A stretch of DNA of 64,000 bases, from assembly GCA_964059195.1 (NCBI GenBank), contig CAXKWD010000001.1, positions 159,204,532 through 159,268,531 of the forward strand, read 5' to 3'. Position numbers and translations under genes: made by a program. Shown here in pieces: positions 21,277 to 33,511 of this stretch (the stretch's first letter is position 1; every line of letters starts with the position of its first letter). The stretch is from Ectobius pallidus. Its lineage: Eukaryota; Arthropoda; Insecta; Blattodea; Ectobiidae. The notes beneath the pieces were generated by a model. The model saw only the letters and a program-made list of their open reading frames with translations, did no database searches and was not told the origin of the DNA.

Positions 21277-22978
21277 ATCAAATGTCCATCTTTTTGTAAA
21301 GAACCGATAATATTATTATAATTTTGAGATTAAATAACTTAACTACTAAGTTAATTCTGAATAATGGGAAACTGATGGGGATATGTTCAGTACATTCAAT
21401 ACACTGAAGTCTGTATTTCTTTGATCCAGAAACTGTGCCTATACTCAAGATATGTTGTTTCTGCTAAATTTCATAAAGAGGAAAATAACTTATTGCCACT
21501 TTTTCAATATGTGTTTATATTTTTGCAGTTACCAAAATGAAAAATGTATAATTTATTGTACTGTGATCTCTAGTTAAAAATTTATTATTAAATGTTTCTT
21601 TTCCTCAGAACACAATGTAAATGGACTATGATTTAATGCTATGAAAAATTTCAAAACATTTTCTTTTCCCCCAGATTTTAGCGTCAAGGTTATATGAAAG
21701 AGATACTTCTATAGTGAATATTATCATTCCAAACTTCTTTACAAACTGCACAATATTATAATGATACGAAAATAAGGGATACTACAGGTCAGTTGAATGA
21801 TGGGGGGGGGGGGTTATGCTTTTGTGTGTGTGTGTATGCAAATCGAGTAACGGATTTCAAAATGTTGGGAAACCTATACCTTAACTAACTGTGATTGTAG
21901 GAACAAATTAGTTCTGGTGCTAAAGCTTTAAAATCCCGTTCTCGTTAAATGTTTGCTCTAAATTTGGATTTCATTTTATTTTTTATTTTTTTTTTATCAT
22001 GTCCATTATATTTGTAAATACAGACACTTTTGTAGGGAATCTTTTTATTTTAGAGGTTGTCAATCCAAATGGTACTATTGAAAACTTCCTTTCTTTACAT
22101 GCTGAAAACAGGGTTCAAATATAAATACATATTTAAAATGTAAGCACAAAGCAGAAAAAGTCCTTCATTGTCAGCCATGAGTTATGTAAGCAGTTGATAT
22201 GTGATCAAAATAGTTGCTGAACATGCCTGTGTAATTTATGTATTTATTTTTTACCGTGTAATATAATTGTATATATCTTTATAAATAAGTAGTTGATGAA
22301 GTTCTTTCCCCTTGCACCTTCCATTATTCCTTTGTAGCATGTGTAAGGAGAAAGGAATGTACACTTCTATTGCAATTATTTTCATTTTCCAATTGAGCAG
22401 TCTATTTTGCATAGAGCAAAATGACGTGAACTACATACTGTTCCTCATTCTGATATACGTGCTCTACAACAAATTCATTATTAGTTAACATTTCTAAAGA
22501 TGAAATCCCACATACCTGACGTATCCCCTTTTTTAAGCAATTACGATTGATGCTGGAAAAAATACATAATTTCCAAAGCTGCGTAAACTAGCTTTGAAAT
22601 ATTTATGTGTACCACCAACAACAGCATTTTTTGAGATTCAGTACTATTTAACACAGCAGTACTTACCGGTATATGTGATAAAAAAAATAGATGTCAATGC
22701 CAACACGGTGAGAATGCTTGTATTTTTAACAATAACTTATAATACCATTAAGTTACTGTTTATTATTAATTTAATTTTTACTTTAAAAAAGTAGTAGGCC
22801 CTATTGAATACTTTTTTAAGATTTGCTTTGTGGAAAAATGCATTACTACTAACTAGGTCTAAGTTACATACCACAATATATTTTAATTTAATTTAAAATT
22901 ATACAGGTATTGAAATATTAACATATAATTCCTATTTAATAAATTATATTGCATTGTATTTTACTATTTTATTTCAAG
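21277..22978. other. Intergenic, nothing recognised
   Basis: AT-rich, with a poly-G tract and short (GT)n near 21800-21835. The frame 22594-22794 is hydrophobic and AT-driven. Confidence 0.5.
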
Positions 22979-25028
22979 AGTAAAACTGGTACTGATCCGT
23001 CTCTAATTGTGACTGGAGAAAGAAGATTGGGCTGCTGTTTTGAAGGTTGTTGAAGCTGTTTTAGGCAGTAAGGGTAGTGAGAAGAAGCATCATGCTTCCT
23101 GTTACAAATTACATGTTCCAAACAAGGTAAGCAGGTAACAGATAACTTTGTGCTGGGAAAGAAGTGTTTCTAGTAGTTTTGTCACTTCAGCTGTGGACAA
23201 CTCTACCCTTTCCTTCCTGAACAGATTAGAGATGAGGATTAAAATGGTTATATTGCAGTAGTAGGGCAGTTGAAACACACTTTTAAGTCGTTCACTTCTA
23301 TGCTTGACACATTTGCATGCTAAGGCACAAATTTTTCCTATTGAAGTTTTAAGTTTTACTCTGTAATTCGTTACTCTTTATCCTACAAGCGCTGAAGACT
23401 TATTTTCTACCCTTGTCTATTCTGTGTGGTGCCAATGCAAATTTTTTTTACATGTACGGTGTATAAATTATGGAAAGTGATCTGGGGTGATATCTTTTGG
23501 CAACAACTGTTAACTACATTGTCAAACATAAACCAGCACATATTTTGCATTAGCATAGCCCATTTGAAAATGAAATCAGAACTAAATTGCATATTCAATT
23601 AATTTTGAACACAACACAAATCATCTCAGTGACTTGCCCTTACCCCCTTGTACAGTTTTCTTAGTGGAAAAATTGATATCCTTTGATTTATTGGAGAATA
23701 GTTCACATGGTTTTGTTGAAATTTTTTCAAGTGTCTGCTTATGGTGAGTCCCATGACTTTTATTATTTGTTTTCTATACAAATTATGTGAAATATAATGG
23801 AAATGTTTCGGGCTCAAACATAGCTGATTATTATGTATTTCCACCAGCTGAATTCAGAAATCACCATAGAAATTACCGATTAGCTCTTGTTTTGGAGATA
23901 CAGTGACTTTTGTATTCTCCATAGTCAACATTTTCAGTTTCGGGAAAATTTGTTTTTGGATGTTGGCACACTTGTCAACTGTCAAAATACAACTGTAGTC
24001 TAGCTGTGGGTAGATTATAAACGTAAACACTATTATTTTGACAGTGAATATCGTATTATCTGTTGTAATTAGTGCAGAATTTTTGTTTTGGAGGATTTTA
24101 AAAAGCAAAATTTGTTACATCAACATGCCACGGAAATGTGTAAATTTAGTGAAAAATTTATGTTACATTTGTGGTGAAATAACATTTTCGTAACAGAAAC
24201 GCAAAGTGACGCCTCTTGTGAAGACTGCCTACCAAGATTATTTTGGTATGAAGGTTCCCAATCTTCCATCTGCTATTCAACCTATTCCACATTCAGACAG
24301 TTTACCAGTTCCTACTCCACCTCAAAATTATGAGTTGGAAGTAGAAAATGAAGGCAGTGTGGAAGAAGAAGAACTCAACAAGCCTTCAACATCCCATGAC
24401 ACTGATTTTGAAGTGAAAGATGATCAACCGCACAGATTGAGCCAATCGGAGTTGAGTGATCTCATTCGAGCCTCTTCTGGATCCAAAATATGTTTTTCTT
24501 CCACCTCTACATATCAAGCTGGGTTTGATAAAGAATTTTGTCAAAGGCATGAACCAAGAAGGCCAGGATTTTAAATATTTGAGAGAGAAATTTTCTGGAC
24601 TAAGTGATACAAAAGTCAAGGAAGGCATCTCTGTTGGGCCACAAATATGTCAACTTGTAAAGGATCCTGCGTTCGACCTACTTTTGGAAGGGGAAGAAAA
24701 GGCAGCTTGGGAAGCTCTCAAGGGATTTTTAGGGAATAAAAGAGATGATAATTACACTCAGTTGGTGACAGTACTTCTACAAAAATACCATCAACTCAGA
24801 TGCAACATGTCCCTAAAAATTAATTTTCTCCACTCCGATCTCAATTTTTTCCCACCTAGTTGGGGAGCTGTCAGTGACTACCATGGAGAAAGGTTCCATG
24901 AGGATATTTCTGTGATGGAACGGAGATATCAGGGCCTCTGGAATGAAGCAATGCTTCTGGATTACTGCTGGTTTGTGTGTAGGGATGCTCCAGAACTCAA
25001 TTACAAGAGTAAAGCCAAAAGACAGTGA
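22979..25028 (+). pseudogene. Two-exon relic of a repeated orphan protein family
   Basis: Exon 1 (22979-23126) ends EKEDWAAVLKVVEAV..SEKKHHASCYKLHVPNK at a gtaagc donor. Exon 2 starts after an acceptor at 24191-24196 with KRKVTPLVKTAYQDY, VPNLPSAIQPIPHSDSLPVP and SQSELSDLIR. Phases match (0/0). In full-length relatives, which are multicopy in many invertebrates, a long middle part follows. Here it is deleted near 24477 with a frameshift. The C-terminal part then resumes (24456-25028 frame): LLDPKYVFLPPLHIKLGLIKNF, LREKFSGLS, GPQICQL, CNMSLKINFLHSDLNFFP and GAVSDYHGERFHEDISVMERRYQG. It stops shortly after. The HGERFHQD..MEKRYQG block is conserved in relatives, probably transposon-derived; function is unknown. 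Exon 1 also needs one frame correction near 23015. Confidence 0.62.
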
Positions 25029-27474
25029 TCTCATGAAGCCACCAATTGATTCTCTGTAGATCCAACGGCATGGTAGGTTTTCTTTAATCAATTTAGGATG
25101 TTAACTGTCATTAATAGAAGAATGGTCACACTTTTAATGTTGTTAGCACATTATGTAATTAATATTTATAAATGTTAAATTTACTGTTTTCTCTTAATCC
25201 TTTAAAATTAAAAACTTTCACCTATTGTTTATCTCAGAAACTAGAGCTAATAAAAAATTTCCTTTGTCATATTCGTTTTTCTCAACCCAAAATTAGTAAG
25301 AATTGACTTATGAAGTAAAGGAAACATTTTAAAAATGGTTTTTTGTTGGGCAGTGTAATCATTCTATTCTCAATGTCAGAACTAAGTTTTGCCTCAACCA
25401 ATTCTGGATTGCGTAGTGGTGAAGGCAGCGGAATGGGCAGTCTGACAGGATGACTGTTTTTCTGCCAGAATGGGAGATTTCTGCAAGATCCTTGTTTAGG
25501 GAAAAGAAAGTAATGTGTGTCATAAGATTTTATTTTATTTTAAGGTGGTGGATTATGTGTGGTACCAGTATCCTTGCAGATGTTGGTATCTCATTAATTT
25601 GTTCTGAACTGGTGGCTGATCAGAACTACAGAGGAGCGACACCAAAATGCATGCCCTATACATTCATCTATAATTTGGGGTTAAGTTCTAATCTGGCATT
25701 TGCTTTTGTGAATGAGTACAGACCTGGACAATTTCCCATTAGATTGTCAAGCCAGGGTTTGAACCTATTACCTCTATAATATGAGTACAGTCCTGATTGT
25801 GTAGAGGTTGCACAATTCCCTGAGTGCCTAAGGTACCGGTACCATCCAGAATGATTACTAACAATAATGCCAAGACATAACCATATAAAATCAACATAAT
25901 TATTAACTCACCATTTACAATTGCCGCTAATATTACCATCAAGACAAACCAATGGAAGGGTGATTCGTTTGAGACTACCAACTAAATAAAACTGGAAGGA
26001 ATGCTTTCATATATACTTTTTTTTAATTAATTTTTGTATACATTACACTTTTTATGACAAAAATGACTATTCTGGAATAAGATGAGTAACTTCTTACCTA
26101 GTGACTCCATTTTAGCATTTACTTTTGTTTGTTGGGTAGTCCGATACAGTAGAGTTTTTTCATTCTTGAAATGTATCATTGTGAATATGAAACACCTGTT
26201 CTGCAAATCTATTATGAGAGCACTGTCTGCTCTAATATTTTGCTTAAAAACATTAATATGCTAATGTCTTGCATTTAAGCTTATATAGGCCTATTTCATT
26301 GTGAATGTTCACATTATGTTACATTGTAACATGAACTTTGTACTCATGTTCGTGTTGCACTTGTGTGTACTTTTAATTGTAAATGGGTCTTTTGAGTAGA
26401 TCATTTGAAACAGAACAGAGATTCTTACCTGTAATAAGGATTTCCTCTCACACAACATATTTAAGTGTGCTGTTATTTCCAGGTTTGATGGATGTGGAGC
26501 TACAAGATCTCCCTGAGAAATATTGAAATATGGGAGAAGAAAAAAGGAGATTTAAAAAAAAGAAAACACACACCAAAAATAGTTCAGTATTGATGTACTA
26601 CCGAGCAGAACTCAATCTTGCAATTGAGTTGGCAACTACTGTATATCAAACAAGAAAACGCAGTAATGCATCAGTCACTCCATCTCGGTTAGTTGGTCTT
26701 AATAACTTGTTAATTCCAGTATAGCAATTTTAAAGCAGTAAGAAAAACTTTTGAAAAATTATTTTTTATTGTTAGAATACTATGGATTGTTGTGCATTAT
26801 TAAATACTTATAGATTTTATATATTATTTTTGTTTAATAACATGACTTTTTGTATTATAACCAACTTCATTTTTGGGGTTAAGAAATTTTCTATCATGTC
26901 AAGGAAAGTACAATAATTTAAATTAATGCTTTCAAGAAGATGTAAAAGTCTTCTAGTTTTTATTTAAGTACATATAGTAGAGGATACCAACACAGATCTC
27001 CACATGAATGTGTTAAACATACTATTTCTTTTTGTCATATAAGCCTTAAAATTTGTTTGTACTTTTTTTTTAAAAATAATTTGTCTTTTTGATTTCAGAC
27101 ACAATATCTCCTAAATAAACTCACATACGGTAACAGTTTTTTCAACAGTTATAGCTAGTAGTTATCTAGAAACCTGTAACATGACAGAGAGGTTTCTTGG
27201 GCCCATTTACTAACCGTTTCATGTCCATTCATCCTCCTTCTCTTAGGATCCTTCCATAAATTCTAGTATTCTCTCCCAGATCCTGTTCCTGGGAGAAAGA
27301 AAGTTCCTGAAGGTTCCTGTTCGCAATTACCAATCATTTCTTACCCATTCTTATCATTCATCTCCTTGGCTAAACAGTGAGCCAACCTCCATTCCTACAG
27401 GCCTAGAAGAATTTTAGGAACTGTAGAATTCTCATTAAAATATGACTTTTCTTCTAGTGTATGTTGTGCTAAGT
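25029..27474. other. Intergenic, no gene recognised
   Basis: Frames at 25450-25779, 26082-26264 and 26530-26724 show no recognisable domain. The 26530 frame is a Lys/Arg-rich stretch of low complexity. A possible SINE B-box (gggtttgaacc) occurs near 25755 without a clear A-box. Confidence 0.45.
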
Positions 27475-27645
27475 GCTATCTAGAGGAGAACCGAAGGTCC
27501 AGCAGATATGTTTCCTCACTTCGCTCATTGCTTACCTTTAAATATTTAAAGCTTCCTCCCACCAAGAGCCAAGCTCGGCCTTCATTACTTTGATGAGGAG
27601 GAAATTTGAAAGCCCTCTTGGCCATAGAATAGCATAATCTTATTA
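27475..27645 (+). repeat. Direct repeat flanking the mariner, left copy
   Basis: The block ctcggccttcattact..ggccatagaatagcataatctt is repeated at 28585-28750 (cttggccttcattact..ggtcatggaataacataatctt) with roughly three quarters identity. Confidence 0.65.
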
Positions 27646-27647
27646 TA

Positions 27648-28579
27648 CGAGGGTTGGTCAACAAGTAAGGTCTCCAACACTCTAGCCCAAGTTCACAACG
27701 TTGGACGAGAGATTTGGCACCACTGCCATGTCCCGCTATCTCCCCTCTTTCAAATGAGCCATTGCTGCAGCCGCTGAACCTTTTAATGTCCTAGATAGAG
27801 CTGTTTGAAATGGATCTCCTGATTTCCGTCCCTGCCAAGTGCGCCTACGCGAAGCATAACGGTTTCTTAACTGCAAGAAAAGTTCCGCCTATTGAAATTC
27901 ACAGACAGCTTTGCAAAGTTTATGGAGAGGGATGTATGGACATAAAAAATGTGCATAAATGGGTTTGTGAGTTTAAACAGGGCCAGACAAATATTCATGA
28001 TGAAGAACGAAGTGGGAGACCAACAACAGCCGTCACAGATGAGATGGTGGCAAAAGTCGATGAATTGATGCGACAAGATTGACGCGTCACTACTCGTGAA
28101 CTTTGTTTATTGCTTCCTGACATTACCAAAGGTTCCATACAGACCATTTTGAGTGACAAATTGATGTTCCATAAGGTTTGTGCGAGGTGGGTTCGCGGAG
28201 GCCGCTCTTTGCGGGGACGGAAATCGGGAGATCCATTTCAAACAGCTCTATCTCAGACACTAAAATCTTCAGCGGCTGCAGCAATGGCTCGTTTGAAAGA
28301 GGGGAGATAACGGGACATGGCAGTGGTGCCAACTCTCTCGTCCGATGTTGTGAGCTTGGGCTAGAGTGTTGGAGACCTTACTTATTACTTGGAGGAGACG
28401 GAAATCGGGAGATCCATTTCAAAAAGCTCTAGTTCAGACACTAAAAGGTTCAGCGGCTGCAGCAATGGCTCGTTTTAAAGAGGGGAGATAGCGGGACATG
28501 GCAGTGGCGCCAAATCTCTCGTCCGATGTTGTGAGCTTGGGCTAGGGTGTTGGAGACCTTACTTATTGACCAGCCCTCG
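27648..28579 (+). mobile_element. Internally deleted mariner with long TIRs (932 bp)
   Basis: It starts cgagggttggtcaacaagtaagg and ends ttattgaccagccctcg, with TA duplicated at 27646-27647 and 28580-28581. The terminal inverted repeats are long, about 185 bp. The right one is present twice in tandem (about 28200-28385 and 28392-28579), both copies reading ...gttgtgagcttgggctagRgtgttggagacc. Confidence 0.88.
27810..28200 (+). pseudogene. Mariner transposase N-terminal remnant
   Basis: The frame 27810-28082 gives EIHRQLCKVYGEGCMDIKNVHKW and DEERSGRPTTAVTDEMVAKVDEL, the DNA-binding half of a mariner transposase. A single in-frame stop follows (TGA at 28080, expected Arg), after which RVTTRELCLLLPDITKGSIQTIL and HKVCARWV continue. 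The catalytic domain is missing, replaced by the duplicated TIR. Confidence 0.88.
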
Positions 28580-28584
28580 TACTT

Positions 28585-28750
28585 TCTAGTGGAGTACCAA
28601 AGGCCGAGGAGGTGGATGCCCTATACCTTGCTCAGTGCTTGCCTAGCAGTATTGAAAGCTTTCTCTCATCAGGAGCTTAGCTTGGCCTTCATTACTCCTA
28701 CAGGTAGTAAATCTGTAAGTTCCCTTGGTCATGGAATAACATAATCTTTA
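28585..28750 (+). repeat. Direct repeat flanking the mariner, right copy
   Basis: Partner of 27475-27645, offset by about 1.1 kb. The mariner lies between the two copies. Confidence 0.65.
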
Positions 28751-29181
28751 TAACTTATATTACAATTGATGTTACTATAATGCGTAATGAATTAAAAATT
28801 TCCCTATTTCCCAGGTCCCTAATAAAAATATTGTCATTAGATTCTCTGGAGGAAAATTTGTCCTGGGCAGGAATCAAACTGGATGTCTAGTTGGTATGCT
28901 GATACTGGACCATGATGGAACTCCCCTAGGATTTACAGAGCACCGTTCGAAATACGCCTTTAGACCCGTAGCAGCCTTGCTATAGATGTTTGCACATCTA
29001 CAGTGATTAACTCTTATATTTATTTTATTATTATAGTGTTTTTAAGATAACCAAGACTTTTACTGGTAATTAATTACAGGTTTTCTGTCTTCTCTGAAGA
29101 GATTTCTGTTTTATTCTGTATGGAAAATTTTTCCTGGGCAGGAATTGAACTCAGACTTTTTGGTTGGTATGTTGGTGCTGA

Positions 29182-29304
29182 CAAGGAACCTTTCACTACC
29201 CTCATATCGAAACATGCCTCAATATTTTTCCTGGGTCATCTAGTGCTGTAAGAAGTTCACGCTCCAAAAATTAGCTGCTGGTTTCAACTGCAAGTACCCT
29301 AAAT
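29182..29304 (+). repeat. Inverted repeat arm A (123 bp)
   Basis: caaggaacctttcactaccc..gcaagtaccctaaa is repeated in reverse complement at 30275-30398, about 97% identical by eye. The two arms enclose roughly 1 kb with no recognised coding sequence. Antisense frames at 29240-29530 and 30219-30425 are shadows of the arms. Confidence 0.88.
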
Positions 29305-30274
29305 CGAACCTGGAAAATGTCGGGTTGAAGCAGTGCAGTGGGAGATGTTGGACATCCCTTATCTGCAGTTCGAAGTTCCGGATGCGCGGAGACAATTGAC
29401 TGTCGAAAACTAAAGAGAAGTGACTGGTGTTGATGCAGTGATTAAAACACAAGTTCCACATTCTTCTTAACATGTTTTCACATTTGTCTGTAGACAGAAT
29501 TTGATCGCTGAGTTGTATATTTGATTGCAACTAGACAGACAACAGAAGCTAGGTTAAATGCTTGATCCTTTCATTTGCGAATCCAAGCCCATGTAAACAA
29601 ATGCATGTGATTTGAACCGCAGACAATATAGTGCGGTACTACATTTGATTTTTATATAATTAAAAACTAATAATATGTGATGAAAATTATTAAGATAACA
29701 ATATTAACTTATTAAAAATGTTTCAGCGTATTGTGAAACGTGGCATTCGTAATATAATCCTTCAGTTTGCAAGAGGCATTCTTGTGAATAATTAGGTGAA
29801 AGTTCAAAGGCTTGTTCCGATATGTTTCTGATTTGAGAATTACGCCACTGCCGGAGAACTCCGCTTAATGTACGTAGGCCTAATTATTTCACAGTAATAA
29901 TCTGTATATATTCTGTACATACCATTATTCATTTAGCACTCAATTTCAGCTTGAACAACGAATAAGCAAATAAACATGTCTTTGTTTTTTACATATATGA
30001 CAGCTGAAAGTAGCCCTCCTGGATATTTATTATGAAAGGAAACACGGCCTACTAGAAATTTTTCGTTGTTCGCGGGAAGGAGATGATTGACGTAGGCTAA
30101 CAGTTGACGAATCAAATACAGATAAGGGCGGAATGATACCAGTGCAATGTTTATATGGACTTCCATTCTCAAAATGAATGGATGACGTAATACTCCCGCC
30201 AGTCAGGGTTGTCCAGTCTCATCTCTCGATTACCATGTTATATTCCCTATAAGTTCCACGATGTTTGCAAATCA

Positions 30275-30398
30275 TTTTAGGGTACTTGCAGTTGAAACCA
30301 GCAGCTAATTTTTGGAGCGTGGACTTCTTACAGCATCTAGATAACCCAGGAAAAATATTGAGGCATGTTTCGATATGAGGGTAGTGAAAGGTTCCTTG
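30275..30398 (-). repeat. Inverted repeat arm B (124 bp)
   Basis: Reverse complement partner of 29182-29304. Confidence 0.88.
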
Positions 30399-33300
30399 TG
30401 AGACAACTTGGTTCCCCCAGGACATTAATCATGAAACCCATGCGAGGTGCAGTCTCTCACTCCCACAGCCTCCCACAATGTCATTAGTAATGACGTAACA
30501 GAATGAATAAATACAATACAGTACAATACTAATAAAAGGTGCTTATAAAGGTATTGGACGGGTGTTTGGTTGATCATCATGCAAGTTCTTCATAAGCCGA
30601 TGCAGATGTTCTAACTTTGAAGATAAAAATACAAATGATTAATCCTTGCTGCATTGTAATAACTAATTAAATATTCCTTTTGAATACTTACATATAGAAG
30701 TAAATTGGTCACATTCCATCCTAGATCATTTTTAATCTTGATTTTTTATTTCAGTTAGGGAAGGAATCCTAATCTCAGTTATTTTACCTTCCTATGCTTT
30801 GTACTTACAGTTGGTAGCCATATATCACAACATTCTAAAACCAGGATATAGATAGTACAGATGGAAGTTGATGCCTGCTGAAACAAGTACCGATATGCAG
30901 AAGATGTGCAGGAAGGAAGGTAGGATGAAAAGAGAAATGCCATATTTAAGATAGGATTTTTATTAAAAGTAAGTTGGGTGATACATTTCATGTCTTGTTT
31001 ATATGGAAATATAATAAACGCTAGACACTAGAATTGTTCTCAAGATCCATTACAAAGTAGGGCACCGTTCCTTCATTCTAACTCCATCCTAGTTTACACT
31101 CACTAAAACTACAGACAGAAATCGTAGAAAAAGAGTTTTTATTTTTTTCCCTTGCATAAGTCAGATTCTTCCATTGCAGCATACCAGTAAAAAAATTGGA
31201 AAAATAAAAAAGCAAGCACACTAAAGTATTCTCAAAACGAGCAGGAATATATTTATATATATTGATGATAATGATAGAAAAGTCTCATAGGATAATATTG
31301 TAGTGTGTATAGTTCTAGAGTAACACTAGTGCTTTTTTCGTTTTAATGTGTTAACACTTGAGTCTCTTCCCCGTGGACTCAAGTCTAAACATTAAAACAT
31401 AACCATATTTAGAATTGTTAAGAATGACATTCAAGAAAGTGCAGTATTTTACTACAAAGTATGTAAAATTATAATTTTTTTAGGTTTCTTTCTATTTTAT
31501 AGATAAAGAATCACATCTAGTTGATGATTCTAGCTTTTTTTTTATAAACCTGGTGAAGCTAACAAACTACGTAAGAGTTATATATATGTATATAGTATTC
31601 ACAGTTTAGCTTGTAATGTTTGAGCAGCAATGGGAAATAGTATCTTATAGTAAAAACTTGTTTAATTATTTCACTTCTCTCTCTTAGAATCCATCTACCT
31701 TCATTACGCTATTATATTTACTTAAATTACATTTAAACACACATCAAATATTAGAAAAAATGACTTCTACATTTATCGTATATGTATATTTATATATATG
31801 TATATATTATTGTGTTCTGTTTTCATCTGACGTGTGCCGCTCAGAAAACCTTCCCCAAATTTTCTGATAGCAGACGCCACATACATGGTGATGGTTTAAG
31901 AGTAGGAGGGGTTATAACTATATAAAAACAGTGCATCCAAGTGATATCTCTTACAGATGTCTATTTTAAGATACAAAGGCCATAAAAATTGACCTTATTG
32001 TAGTTGCATGAGAAAAAGGTATATTTCTGGTGTATGTATATTACTCTTTTTTTGTTAAACTAAATGCTTAACTTTAAGGAAATCTAAAGCATTAGATCTA
32101 GTAGCTATAATATGTATATCTGCAATTGTTTAACACTACAAAGTCTATCTAAAGGAGTGCACATTCCTAAATAAACCTACATTTGTGCAAGTTATTTAAC
32201 GCTTATTGGTCTATATATCGATGAACGTTGCAGTTTTGTTTAATTAATGTCAGGTATTAATAAGAACAGGCACGGATGTAGATTTAGATTTATGCGTGCT
32301 TCATAAGAAAAATATTGTGCAAATCACTTAAAAAATATATAAACATATAACACAACATAACATATCATCCTTTGACATTTTTTATAATGTTCATCCACAT
32401 AAGCATTTTTTCATTATAATATATTATAACATTTTCTGTATATTTAAATAAATTTGTACACATAAAATATGAAACATAAAGCTTGATCACTTGAGAATTT
32501 GCGCTAGTTTATATGCATCATTAAAACTCTACTGAAGCTCATCCTATAAGATGGAAATGGCCAAGGCAGGTCATGAAACATGATTGTGGCTATCTATTAC
32601 TACTTGTGATTTTCTTTGACTTTGATTTTCAGAGCAAGAATAAATAAGTTTCACAGAATATCAGATCATAAGCTGGACTTAAAGAAAATACTATTCATTT
32701 TCAAATAGCTTTTATCCATTCTTATTGTATCTAACGAATACTGGCTTGCTTTCATAGATTTCACTTATCTATAATATTCAGTTTAGTTTGTTTTCATAAG
32801 ATATTCCAGAAAGATGTCCCAAAAACTTTAAAAGCTATGGCACAAAATTATGCAAACATGAGCTTTATATTATATAGCACAAATAGCTCAGCATAAATAT
32901 ATTAAAAAAACTGTACAAAAAAATACTCATCTTCCTTGAATTAAAAATTTAACAAGCACTCTTGCTTTTTTTTCCCTCCAAATTATATTCATTTCCTTTC
33001 GACATTACACAAAACTTTCTTTTCCAGAATTTGTAATATTCCATCCCATGCAACATTGATGAAGATCGAAGTAAGTTTAATTGAGTAAACAAGGACAAAT
33101 GACTGGTCCCTAGATAGAGTCACTCTAAAGTTTTGACCACCCGTTTCTAACACATGAGTAGGTACCTAATCTTACCATTGTTTCCCTGCGTAACACACTA
33201 CTATACTGCTTTTTTCTGCTATAGGGTTTTTGGCATCAAATCTACCTTGTTTGAAATTGACAATATTTTAATAGATTTTGCTACTGTAACTATATACTTC

Positions 33301-33511
33301 AACAATGGCTTAACTCATATAAAATAGTAGCTATGTCATTAACTAGATAGGTAACTTTTAGTTATATTTTATTTTACCCTATAAGGACCATATTTTCATA
33401 TCTAAGTCTTTGTTTTCCCCCCAAAATTAAAAAGCTGGACTGCAGATATAGATATAACAATATTAGATTAATACATAAGTAGAATTATTCTCCCCTTTTC
33501 GCTGCGTTGCT
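30399..33511. other. Probable 3' untranslated/downstream region of the - strand membrane-protein gene
   Basis: AT-rich, with no open frame of interest and no recognised transposon. The - strand last exon's stop is at 33514-33512, so transcription would run leftward into this stretch. I could not decide the polyadenylation site among many AT-rich candidates. Confidence 0.4.

Noticed and set aside
24386..24628. Antisense frames over the 24206-25028 relic
   Set aside because: They are shadows of the sense reading, which has recognisable family motifs.
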